DNA from: Clavaria fumosa
Lineage: Eukaryota > Basidiomycota > Agaricomycetes > Agaricales > Clavariaceae
Assembly: GCA_951802425.1 (NCBI GenBank)
Contig: OX637798.1
Location: 1,364,001-1,428,000 of the forward strand
DNA length: 64,000 nt
Direction of reading: 5' to 3'
A model generated the notes under the pieces. That model was not told the origin of the DNA and made no database searches. It saw nothing but the letters and a program-made list of their open reading frames with translations. Position numbers and translations under genes: made by a program. Positions 1 to 10,524 of the stretch are shown here, piece after piece (within the stretch, counting starts at the first letter, position 1; the number at the start of each line of letters is the position of its first letter).

Positions 1-3000
1 CCAGCCCACTCCTTACATTTCTTTCATTCATTGCTATTTGCTCCCATTGATCTTTCTTGTGCTTGAAAAATGCGGCTGTCCACTTCATTTCCTGCTGAAG
101 CAAAGTGACTTCCTCATCCCAGCGATTGAACCTTGCACTTGCTCTCAACCAAACCACTCTGTAGACTAATCATTTGTCAATTTTTCATTCATGACATACC
201 ACACCATCCACTCACATTCCTTCATTCTCTCACTGCATTCTCCTTTGTTCATCCCACTATCCAACCTCCACAACCAGGATAGTTTCTCTGATCGCTGACC
301 AATCCTGTTTTCTTCGATCACGTCCCCAGGCATTTTCAAGTCATCTTTTGAGATGTCCTGATACTTTGGATCCAGGGACCCCAGTCTCTGGGCTGCAGCT
401 CGAGCCCTTTTATATTCCCTGACTGCCTGCTGTACCCGTGACTCCATGGAGTGCACTTGACTCCAAGCTCTGGTAGCAAGTTGTTGACTCTTGCACTTCT
501 GGACCTGAACAATTGATATCTCAGTGCTGGTATTAAAATGATCAATGAGCCCACCTTTTCTCTGAATATAAGAGACTTCTCCCCCAAGGCAATCCTAAGT
601 TTTTCAAGGGCATCATTCATTTGTCCAACCCGGAGTTTCGCTTCACATGCAGCCATGTCTTCCAAACCACTTTCCATGTGATTCTCGCCACCCATGTTTG
701 ATGGAAGGAATATAGTCATCGCCTCGGGGTGAAGCCCATTGCTGTCATCCTCCCACTCATCAGCTGTGCCTAGATCATTGTCCTCGATCTCGCTTTCATT
801 CTCCTGGTACAATAGATGGTTTTCTCCCAAGTCAATAGCCTTGCCCATGAAGAGAGTCGAGTCAGACCAGCATTTCTCATATTTTGTAATCCTGATTTGA
901 AGGCGCCTTCTTTTCTCCTCAAGCTCTCTTCGCTGGGATGTTGAAGGTTTTCTCAGTGTCTTTGTATATGCTGCTAATGATGCTCTAGTGGTATGTGAAT
1001 GTAAATTGCAAAGAAATACACGTCATAATGAGAACTTACTGTTCATTTTCCAACTGTATGCCTAAAGCTAGAAGACTGGCACCACCAGATAAATCACCTG
1101 CGTTCCGTTCCTTCTGTGATAGCTCTAGTTCAATTTCTGCACAGCTAGGGGCTTCAAAGCACTTCAATCAAAAGCAAAAAGGGGTAAGAAATGGCCGACC
1201 ATTTGTTTTTGCAACATCATATATTCTGAGCAAATCTCCTCGCTCAGTCATTGCTCTTTCCTCCAATTGCCTCCACTCTGATACCCATGTATGGCTGATT
1301 CTAGCTGTCAATTCATCCAGAGCTGATTTAGTTTCTGCCTGTTGCTGTTGCGCATTCTTCCACTTCGTAAGGATTGAATGTGCTTTGTTTTAAACACATC
1401 AAAAAAATATCTATGACCATAAGAACACATACTTACATGCTTTGATCATCTTCTTCCAGTTAGAATCATTCATGTGGTTGTCGAGAACCTCCTGTCGATG
1501 AGCTTGAGACATTCCTCTGGTATGGCTGGCTGCTTTGCCAAGGGTTGACCAGAGACTTTCCAAAATCTCGCCATCCAATTGCCCCACACCTTGAACAAAG
1601 TTCAAGGAGAAAAGTGCAAAGCACTCCTTGATATGTGCTCCCAAGTGAAATTTCCCTACTGTTGTGATAATCTTCAGGCCATCATCGAGATGCAGGTATT
1701 TGCTTGCTTCAACTCGGTCCCGAAAGTGTCTTCCCCATTCACATCCTATGTCATAGACAAAAAGCACCTTCTTGATGACATTTACTCTCTGAAGGGCTTG
1801 GCAAAGTGAATAATCAATGTTTGCCTGCCTGAAAAAACAAAACTTAGCCCAGACACCTTGAAGATTATAAGTCTTACCTCTCTCCCTTCTGAAAATCAAC
1901 GAAGCTGTGTGGATAAAAGCATCCATGACGTGCACAAGCACATACTCCGCCTCCAGTTGCTCGTAGGTGATCTCGTTTTCGTCCACTGTGACCGTTCACC
2001 TGGGTAATTGCTCGATGATTGTGACATCTTGGTTTCTATAGAATGTTGTCAACAAATATCCTGAATGGTGTCCAACTTGAAGGGTCACCTGTTTTACTTC
2101 GACAGATGCAGCAATGTGAGCTTGGTAGGGTTTATCCTGGACCATAAAACCTCTTCCATCACTTAAGGAGACATCACCCTCAGAGCATTTCGACTTCACA
2201 TGCTCCAGTTTAAAATTTCCATCAGCTACGATAGATCGGTGATAAATGCTACTGTAATTTTTAATCAATTTCTGCATTTGGAAAAAAATTTAATGAACTT
2301 ACGGATTCATGGATTCTTTCACCTCTTCAACTGCCACATTTATTCCAGGTTGAGGGCAGGTAGGGCAAAAAAGTGCAAGGTCACCAGGTGTCTGCTCTTG
2401 CTCAGGATGATGTGCAAATCCTGCCCTCTTAAGCATTTCCAGATGCCTCCACTGTCTTGAGACCCTCATGAGTTCACGGTAACGATCCTGAAAACCTTTG
2501 GGGTTAGGATGTTGTATCTAATCAGGAGGTTTTGCTACTTACTGGGATTGAAGAGGGAAATCCACTATTAGTCATTCTCTGCAGCTTTGAGTAGAAGCTT
2601 CGTGCAGCAGTTTTGCACTCCATAACATCGATATGAAACAACTTGAGGACATCAAATGTGAATGCAGTTGAGGGCCTCTGAAGACTGGCAGGGAAAAACC
2701 GCATCCGAAGCAGCTGGAGATGATTAGATGGTGCATTTGGACAGATGCACCATTTCACTGGACGCTTGAAAACACCAGAGCTGGTTATGAATGTTATTCC
2801 ATGAGTCTGTTGAAAGCTGTCCACCCCTGGCAGCAGTTCTTCCAGAGACTCATCATCATCAGACTCATCCCCATCCCAGATTCTTCGTTCATCAATCACA
2901 GTGTGAGGAAGTTCAGCATGGTATCCAGGGCACAAATTGCCGCCATGGCCAAGATTGATGGAAAGCCCCATATCTCCAAGGTCGCTCCTGTCAAAAAATG

Positions 3001-3542
3001 TTCCTGTCCATTTTTTGATTTGATGGAATGGATGGCGTTGATGTTGCAGAAGACAGCAATCAAGGCAGACGAGTTGGGTGCTGTACAAACAGTCAAAACA
3101 CCGGTATAAAGCCAAGGGTTTGTGACAGAGCATGCAGTTCTGGTTTTCAGGAGGAGCTTCAAACTCCATTAATTCAGAGAGATGCAGATTGCATGCATTG
3201 TCCTTCCATTCTTGAAGGAAATCATTTTGTGTCTGCAGAATGTCAATGTAAATCAAAATTGGTCAGAATTAATTCAACTACCTTCCCCTTTCTTGGCCTT
3301 TTTGAATTTGAATCTGAACTTTCCTGTCCAGGCAGTATGTCGTCCTTCCCAAAATCCAAATTTTCATACAGATGGCTGGGCTCCCTTGCTCGTTTTTTAG
3401 GTTGAGATGGGGATTGAGAACCTGCTCTAGTGTTATGAGTGATCTGCTGATCTTTTTTCCTGACCTTCCTCCCCCTTGAGAGCTTTTTTATTGTGTATGT
3501 TCTCTCTACTGCTCGTCCTTCTTTCCCAATGACTGACCGCAT
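1..3542 (-). CDS. KDZ transposase with CxC2-like cysteine domain (3' end off window)
   Basis: Cut-and-paste transposase of the Kyakuja-Dileera-Zisupton superfamily, in about ten exons read leftward from the ATG at 3542. The N-terminus is basic and Ser-rich (3542-3243). A cysteine cluster follows (3150-2900: CMLCHKPLALYRCFDC, then CLDCCLLQHQRHPFHQI), the CxC2 domain typical of fungal KDZ proteins. Next come the DRYREL...FCPTCPQPG segment (2494-2305), the first catalytic Asp in ADGNF (about 2212-2226), the second in YDIGCEWG (about 1738-1759), and the Glu in DGEILESLW (about 1549-1576). The C-terminal part includes LRVGQMNDALEKLRIALG (about 600-660) and a tail exon at 167-1 (RFNRWDEEVTLLQQEM) that leaves the window. 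No stops were seen inside exons, so it may be functional. Family assignment is firm; exact splice sites are approximate. Confidence 0.85.
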
Positions 3543-4144
3543 CTTGAGTGACGTTCAGAATACTGTCAGTGTCACATGATGTGCTCTCAACATCTCAACA
3601 TGTGATCAGTCACATGATTTTGTGTGTTCATGTTTGTGTTTGTGTACTCCTGCGTGTCATCCTTGGTGCTGACTGTGCAAGTCGGAGTTCGTGTGTGAGG
3701 TAGGTGCGGCGCAGGCTGTTTTCATCCTGTTCCATATTGTCTGCCGTTTCATGTGTTCAACGTCCCGTACTGTTCGGAGGTCGTTCGGTTGTTGCCTAAT
3801 GCCATGTTGTAGTCCATTTCGTGATGTAGTGTGTCTTTCGTAACATGAGACGCTGCGTTTTTTACATAGAGCATGCCTGCATCCTCCTTCCCCAAAGACG
3901 ATGTGACCTCCTAATCTGCCTACGTAGTGGTGAACATAGCACTACTAATGTAATGTATATAATACAGGACTTCAGATTATTAGAAAACTGCTGGATAAAT
4001 AGAAAACTGCCAGAGCGAAGCGATGGCCTATCTTGTTTTCACTGAAGGTGATCTTGGAATTGCGTAGGTAGACACGGGTAGCATTGGAATTTCGTAGGTA
4101 GACATGGGTAGCATGGAGGCAAACAAGACAAACTTGTACATGGC
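3543..4144. other. intergenic, no gene recognised
   Basis: About 600 bases between two minus-strand genes. It holds the 5' flank of the KDZ gene on the left and the 3' flank of the PHD-like gene on the right, with TG-rich low-complexity stretches near 3620-3660. Near 4060-4120 a short direct repeat (TTCGTAGGTAGACAYGGGTA-like) occurs twice. I see no convincing coding region. Confidence 0.5.
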
Positions 4145-5798
4145 TCAGACAATATTATACATCAAACGTGGCAACTTCCATATACCATCCACAATGGCCG
4201 GAGTTCCGTACAACAGGCGAGTGGCCCATCCCGTCGGGCCCTTTGGCAAGGTTGCATCACCCAAGCCAGAGGGTTTCTTGTCGGCCCAACCACAAGGACA
4301 GCTTGCCTGGTAACTGCCCGATTTGCTGTCCAGTAGCTTGAATGTGAGGGTCCGAATTGCGTAACACTTCGGGCACTGGAGGGCGACGGCATCACCGAAT
4401 GGGCGGAGTTGGTGGTGAACCCATATGTATTCCAAGGCGAATCTGTGAGACAAAAGAAGGATGGAGGTGTGGGCACCAAGACCCTCCTCCTCCTTGAGAA
4501 GATCTGGCAGAATTCGGAGGATCGAGAAACATTCGATGAAATTTTTGATGATAAGTTTTGTGAGGAATGGAATAGCTAGATGGGGAAAGAAATTGGCTTG
4601 GCCAAAGCCAATGACGTGATTGAAATATGCACTGGGCATCATCAGCATTGGAAGCAGGGGTGGGGCCAAGACATACCTTTGAGCAAAATCCGTCACTGCT
4701 TTGCACGACGCCGCGTTCTCCCAAACTCCGCCACAAACCTCGAGGACAAGAAGTGAATGTACTTCCTGTGCAAACTGAAGGAGATCTTGCCCAAAAATTT
4801 GAGCCAGAAACTTTTGAAAAGGTAGACTACATCAGTAAGCGACCATTTGATGGTATGGATGAGCTTACGCTTTCAACTTGGATTCCTGAGTTATTAGCAC
4901 AATGGAGGTCACCATTCTCGGGATTGGCGTGGGTAAACAGGAATACGACGAGCCTCCGGACTCCAAATCTGTTTGGAGCAATCAGCTGCGTTCAATCGTA
5001 ATAAAACGGACTCACTGTTGAAAGCTTTTGATGATATCCTTGAGAACTCTCTGATGCTTGGCCAATGATCTTGGATTCGCCGCATCAATATCCAAGACTA
5101 CCTCTTTGGTAAATAACATCCTTCTTTCAGATATGCTGGCGAACCAGCCGGCCAAGGTGTTGGCGACGGAAATGTATGGATCGCCTTGGGTTGGGATCGT
5201 GCACAGTCGAATGTTGACGATGGCCAACGAGTTCGTGTTTTGCCGTGCGTAATTGCCCCTTAGTGTCGTGGGCTTGATATGCCCAATGACACTTTTGATG
5301 GGCTCGCCGTTGCGGTAGAGAGGCTGTAATTCAACATTCTATGTCAATAAATTTGTGTTGATAAAGATCAGTACTTACATAGAAGGGCTCAGCTCGATTC
5401 TCTGAGCCTAAATGACAGCCCATGCAAAAAAAATTGACGTCGGGCTCTTTGATGAGCTTGGAGCCTCCAGAAAGATTGAGGCATTTGCTGCACACGGCTT
5501 GCTCACAAAAATCGCAGTCCAAGAGATTTCCGCCATCGCTGCAGCTGCAGCACCACTGCAAAAGGTCAGTACTATATTAGATGGAGTTAAGTAGTCTGAC
5601 TTCATCATTTGGGGCTCTGTCACCTGTCTGTGTCCCTTGATCAGCTCGATCAAATCGACAGAAGAGTCGAGGACTCACCCTAATTCCAATTGGTTGAGCG
5701 ATAGGCTGCGCATTTTGTTTGATGGCAGACGGGTGAAGGGTCACTCTCACACATGGAGCACCAGTTGACCTGGATGCCGATTGTTTCATTCTTGGCAT
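4145..5798 (-). CDS. orphan protein with PHD-like zinc finger
   Basis: Multi-exon minus-strand gene; the first exon starts at the ATG at 5798 (MPRMKQSASRS). The second block (about 5561-5331) contains CCSCSDGGNLLDCDFCEQAVCSKC followed later by CMGC, a Cys-rich pattern like a PHD/ADD-type finger, which in other proteins binds histone tails. Later exons carry IGHIKPTTLRGNYARQN and DPYISVANTLAGWF (about 5290-5012), a stretch VVFLFTHANPENGDLHCANNSG (about 4960-4890), and a C-terminal part with a second Cys pair-pair, CPKC and CPCGW (about 4370-4270), stop at 4145. The match is to my memory of an Agaricomycete-specific family without assigned function. Exon edges around 4700-5000 are uncertain and a break there cannot be excluded. 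The role is unknown; chromatin reading is only an inference from the finger. Confidence 0.6.
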
Positions 5799-6077
5799 TG
5801 TGACGGTTCGAGGTCAAAGTGCTTAGCCGCTCAGCCACTCGGTGGTCATGTGACTTACACGTAGGAGCAGAATCTCGCCTTATAACGGGTATGAGAGTTC
5901 GACAAATTACAAGTAATTATTACAAGTCACATGAAAAAAGTATATGGTCAGGGCAGAAAGGATACTCAATGTGGCCGGCATTGAATATCCCCGCTACCCC
6001 TCCCCTACTACGACATGAATAACTACTGCTACAGCGCGCAAAAGACAAAAAAAGGACGACTTGTCAGCGGATGTTTG

Positions 6078-6420
6078 GTGTGAAGACCGGTGAGTCGGGA
6101 TGTGTCGAAGACGTGATTGTGCTGGAGGGATAGTCAGTGTCAATGTCAGTAAAATAGTAAATGGAAACACACGAAACACCCACATTCCCTGCTCCAGACA
6201 AGTGTCAGGTGCGAAGACCCGTGTGTCGGGTGTGAAGACTGGTGAGTCGGGATGTGTCGAGGACGTGATTGTGCTGGAGGGATAGTCAGTGTCAATGTCA
6301 GTAAAACAGTAAATGGAAACGCACGAAACACCCACATTCCCAACAAATACAAGTGTCGGGTGCGAAGACCCATGTGTCAAGACACGCTTTGCCAGAAGGA
6401 TAGAGAGTGTCAATATGAGT
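6078..6420. repeat. 152-bp tandem repeat, about two and a half copies
   Basis: The segment beginning GTGTGAAGACYGGTGAGTCG at 6078 recurs at 6230 (period 152) with a few substitutions, then again in part up to about 6420. Each unit holds AGTCAGTGTCAATGTCAGTAA and a GAAACACCCACATTCC stretch. Apparent reading frames here are by-products of the repeat. Confidence 0.85.
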
Positions 6421-6469
6421 AAAATGGGAAATGGAAACGCACCAAAGTGCCTGCGGCCCTAGATCTTCA

Positions 6470-6850
6470 AGACTGCCGAAGGTCTGTGGCATGCGCCGAG
6501 GCGCCCAGCCCTGCCCCAGATCATCAAGACCACCGAGGGTCTTGGGAGTGAGCGCACCGAGGCGCTCACCCCCTGCCCCCAGATCGAAAAAGACCATCGA
6601 AAAAGACCACCGAGGGTCTTGGGAGTGAGCGCACCGAGGCGCTCACTCCCTGCCCACAGATCGAAAAAGACCACCGAGGGTCTTGGGAGTGAGCGCACCG
6701 AGGCGCTCACTCCCTGCCCACAGATCGAAAAAGACCACCGAGGGTCTTGGGAGTGAGCGCACCGAGGCGCTCACCCCCTGCCCCCAGATCGAAAAAGACC
6801 ACCGAGGGTCTTGGGAGTGAGCGCACCGAGGCGCTCACTCCCTACCCCCA
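6470..6850. repeat. 64-bp tandem repeat, GC-rich
   Basis: Units containing GACCACCGAGGGTCTTGGG, then GTGAGCGCACCGAGGCGCTCAC (an internal palindrome) and CAGATCGAAAAA. Successive GACCACCGAGGG starts at 6605, 6669, 6733 and 6797 give a period of exactly 64, with diverged copies upstream from about 6470. Each unit can form a short GTGAGCGC/GCGCTCAC stem. No gene is supported here. Confidence 0.9.
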
Positions 6851-6888
6851 GACCAAAAGACTGCAAAAGAGATGTTTATGTATCTAAG

Positions 6889-6960
6889 GTAGCCTTAGTA
6901 GACAAATGACCGTATGCATCTGGTCATTTGTCTACTAAGGCCACCGTCTACTAAGGCTAC
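6889..6960. repeat. perfect 20-bp hairpin plus repeated arm
   Basis: GCCTTAGTAGACAAATGACC (6892-6911) is followed after a 10-base loop by its exact reverse complement (6922-6941). The outer part of the same arm (GTCTACTAAGGCTAC) is then repeated at 6946-6960. It resembles the folded ends of a very small foldback/MITE remnant; no flanking duplication was established. Confidence 0.8.
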
Positions 6961-7074
6961 ATAAAAGATAAAATAAAATACGTACCTGTGAGTCAAGAGA
7001 GTTGATGAGTTCGAGGAAAGAAGACGGTAGTAGTGGTTAAGGAGAAAGAGATGAGCGTCGAAGCGGTCAGAGTT

Positions 7075-7614
7075 GGAAATATTTTAAACGAACGATCACG
7101 TGACCGTTGGATCCCCGCGCGACACGGTCACATGGTCTGACTACGTTGCACATGATATGGGGGCAATCCCTGCCAAACACGGGGTTGTTTGTAAATGTTG
7201 TGACCTCCCACGGTCACATGGTCTGACTACGTTGCACATGATATGGGGGCAATCCCTGCCAAACACGGGGTTGTTTGTAAATGTTGTGACCTCCCACGGT
7301 CACATGGTCTGACTACGTTGCACATGATATGGGGGCAATCCCTGCCAACACAGGGTTGTTTGTAAATGTTGTGACCTCCCACCACTGACCCAAAAGTTGC
7401 GACGAAGTTGCAGGCTTACACAGGCATTTTGAAGCTTAGTTTTAGTGAGACAAAATGATCACAGATTTAATTTGGGTAGATTGTCCAAGATGAAATTTCT
7501 AATTTCTCCCTCAATATTTAAATACGAGCACTGGATTATGCAATGTGGTCAGACCATGTGACCGTGTCGCGCGGGGATCCAACGGTCACGTGATCGTTCG
7601 TTTAAAATATTTCC
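7075..7614. mobile_element. 540-bp MITE-like element with 67-bp perfect TIRs
   Basis: Bases 7075-7141 (starting GGAAATATTTTAAACGAACG) are the exact reverse complement of 7548-7614. A weaker match extends a few bases outward. Between them lie three 86-bp repeats and about 160 bases of AT-rich DNA; no transposase is encoded. Perfect arms suggest recent activity or gene conversion. No clean target duplication could be fixed, so the superfamily is unknown. The right end lies only about 40 bases upstream of the start codon of the next gene, so it may supply part of that gene's promoter. Confidence 0.75.
7124..7385 (+). repeat. 86-bp tandem repeat, three copies
   Basis: ACGGTCACATGGTCTGACTA starts at 7124, 7210 and 7296 (period 86). 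Copies are almost identical and include GGGGGCAATCCCTGCCAA and TTGTAAATGTTGTGACCTCCC. The first copy overlaps the inner end of the left inverted terminal repeat, so the array grew inside the MITE-like element. Confidence 0.9.
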
Positions 7615-7655
7615 ACCTCTGCCTCCTGCCTCCCTGCCTCAAAGCTAAGTCAGGC

Positions 7656-10253
7656 ATGCCTTGGGCTATCGATCTCTATATTCCTATCCTAGAAAATGCC
7701 TTCCCAATGTGGCTTGCCACAAAGGGTAAGGAGCGGTCAGATCGCATCAGAACTACTGTGCAGCAGTTGTGGGAGGCTCATCAGCAATGGGTTTCCAAGG
7801 GAAAACGGCTGCCTGAGCTGCCTCTGGATCTCTCAAAGGTAAATTGACAAGTAATTACATTTTTTTGGACTAAAAACTCAGTAGGCTGTTCAAACATGGT
7901 TCAAAAATGCGAGAGCCAAACGAGTATCAGGGGGTCACCCAATGTCTCGCAGTCGAGATGATGCTGATGATGGAAATGGCCAAGGTGATGGCAACAATGG
8001 GAGTGATGATGATGTTGAGGGGGAAGATAAGAATAATGAGAGGTCGGTGTGGGGGCGTAAATGGAACCTGAGACGAGTAGTTGGACGAGTTTATCAAGAG
8101 GAAGTGCAGCAGGAAGTAACGAGGTTGGTTGAGGAGGGCCGGACACCATTTGCGGCATATCAGCCAGCACTCACGAAAGTGTTGAATGGCCTTTCCGAAG
8201 CGGACAGGAAACAATGTACGGACCAAGCACACGCTTGGAATTCAGGTGCATGGCCTCACGATCTGCAGAGGGAGTGAGTATTTTATATCTGTGACATTCT
8301 CCCCTTCTCATTCCTGTTTAGGATGGCCGAGAAAGACTTATATAAAGTTGTCACACAATTCATGGACGATGTGTACCGCAAGATGGGGGTACATGTCTTC
8401 ATGCTCACGTCATTTGAGGATGAGGAGGGTCAGGCGATTTGCTCAAAGTAATTTTTGCTTTGTCTGCTGTCTCTCCATGCTAATCTATGTCTAAGGTTCG
8501 AAACAAGCAACAAAGGGCAAAAATTCACCAAGGCATGTGCGGATTGGAAAACTGGGAAAATTTGGCCCAGCTGGTGCAGATACAATGCGTCTTTGGGAAA
8601 TAGTAAGTAGTTTATTTCACTAAGTTGTCTGGTATTAATTATCATCCAGATAATTATCAAGAAGATGACAGATCTTGGGGGAAGCTGAACTACGACGATG
8701 CTGGCTACCCCCTCCTTGGGAAACTCCCACTTGACGTCTCACTTCCTTCTTTGAAGGACGTGATTCGTGAATTTGTGAAGGCTGTCTACTGTAAGATTTT
8801 TTTCTCACTTCTGAATCATGACTTATATCATTTTCAGTGGTTCAAAAGCAAACTGCACTTGTTCCATGGAAAAGAATCGCTGCCAGTCCTGAAGAATTTG
8901 TAAAGGATGGCATTCCGCCAGACAGCCGCCTTCAAGATCCTTCATACATGCCCAAGACTGAGGCAATTGCCTTGTATTCTTACTGGTACACGAAACAGCA
9001 GCAAGGCCTGAGGCCTTTGACATTCATCAGGTTGGGTATGGATTCAGATGTGGGAAACGAAGTGTTAGATGATGGTCCAGACGCTGCTGACAAGGATGCA
9101 GAGCCGGAGGCAAAGGGGACAGACGCGCTGTCTGAGAGAGCGCTGACAGTTGACAAGGGCAAGAAAGTAGTTGGATTCGAGCCTGCCCCAGGCTCTCCAG
9201 CAACAGCCGTCAACCGTCTTACATACCTGAAGAAACTAACAAATCAACAAGACTACGTCCATGCACTCAAGCTTCTCCAATATGCAGTATGTTTATTTGT
9301 CTTTTGAGGGTCAGTATCTGAGTCTGTGGCAGCGTCCAGGAACCACCAGCCGTCTCATCCCAGCAACCTTCGCCTGCTGGACATTTGACAACGAATGGCT
9401 ACCGAAGGAATTTTTCTCTTCAGACCTTGAACATCCGGACAGTGCTGTTGCCTTTTCTGATTGGATCAGAGCATCATCTTGGAGAGGCTCTTTGCCAAAC
9501 TCAGTGGCACCACCTGGGTTCATCGAAAGGATATTGCTCGGCCTAGGACTCGGACTCAAACAACTCAGCGAAATCCTTTTCACTGAGCCTGACTCTATTG
9601 CGCCAAATACACCAGGATATTGTCTCAATGCTGAGCTTCCACTGTGGGATGCAATGACCCAAGCTGCTGCTTACTTGTCTGCTAGTGTTAAAACGTAAGA
9701 ATTTATTTGTTCTGTCTCTTTTAAGTCTAAATGAAAATTTAGACTGGAAGCCAATGCATTGCAAACCTCTCAGGGTGTTATGCGGACTCTGAAGCCTTGA
9801 CCATTTAAGCTCAGCAGCCTTCCATCTTTGATCCAACGGGCATCACAGGATATGGGTCTGGGTCACCATGACGTACAAAGCCTTGGCAATGATTGGTATG
9901 CGTTATGTGAGGCATGGATTGCCGCTGAGACAGCTTTGGGGAGCCTTGGAGGGACTCCATTAAAATTGGAGAATCGACAGGTTGCAGTTCCTGAATCACT
10001 CAGGAACTGGAGTCAAGCACGCCAAGCTCGTAACTGGGATGACACACAAGACTTTTCGGGGATTGCAGACGACATGGCCAACTGGTGGCAACAAATAATG
10101 CCACATGGAGTTCTGCGCGATGCAGATGCGCTCATCCTGACTGACTGGTGTGGGGCAGGGCTCGCAGGTATTGCGATGGTTATGGTAGGAATGAAGACGT
10201 GGGGATTGACGCTGAAAGACGACGACAAGGTCGACTGGACCACAATGGTATGA
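7656..10253 (+). CDS. basidiomycete orphan protein with homeodomain-like N-terminus
   Basis: Multi-exon plus-strand gene; ATG at 7656 (MPWAIDLYIPILENAF). Exon 1 ends after LPLDLSK; splicing to the acceptor at about 7880 gives AVQTWFKNARAKR, which resembles homeodomain helix 3 (WFxNxRxKR), preceded by a helix-rich stretch (TVQQLWEAHQQWVSKGKRLPEL). An acidic Asp/Asn/Gly linker follows (7940-8040), then exons at about 8320-8450, 8500-8610, 8650-8790, 8840-9290 (acidic linker with KGKKVVGFEPAPGSP), 9300-9698 (FSDWIRASSWRGSLPNS) and 9800-10253 (WCGAGLAGIAMVMVGMKTWG). I recognise this as a repeated Agaricomycete orphan type but know no function. The helix could bind DNA; that is inference. A TGA near 9796 makes the junction between the last two exons uncertain, so partial decay is possible. 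Confidence 0.6.
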
Positions 10254-10520
10254 GAAATTTCAGCTGTTTTCAAACTGATTCCATTGGCTCGAGGCCTGTG
10301 AGTCTATCTCAAATAATTGTGATTACAACTATTAACAAAGCACAGGAATAAATCACTAAGGAGAGGAAGAGACCAAGGAAAAGAGGCAGTGATAGGTGCA
10401 AAAAGAGTCAAAGTGGGAACTGCGACTTGAAATATGCTACTTATCAATGAAGTACATGGAAATATTGTGGACAGTAACCACGTACATAAAGTGAATCACA
10501 TGACAGTTGCCAGAGATGCA
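10254..10520. other. spacer between orphan gene and satellite
   Basis: About 270 bases with no supported gene. It contains the presumed 3' end of the preceding gene and the edge of the satellite, whose first recognisable GATATCC unit begins near 10525. Confidence 0.5.
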
Positions 10521-10524
10521 AAAT

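Noticed and set aside
995..1393. Plus-strand frames across the KDZ region (also 1579-1809, 2720-3405)
   Set aside because: They are antisense shadows of exons of the minus-strand KDZ gene, whose conserved residues are on the other strand.
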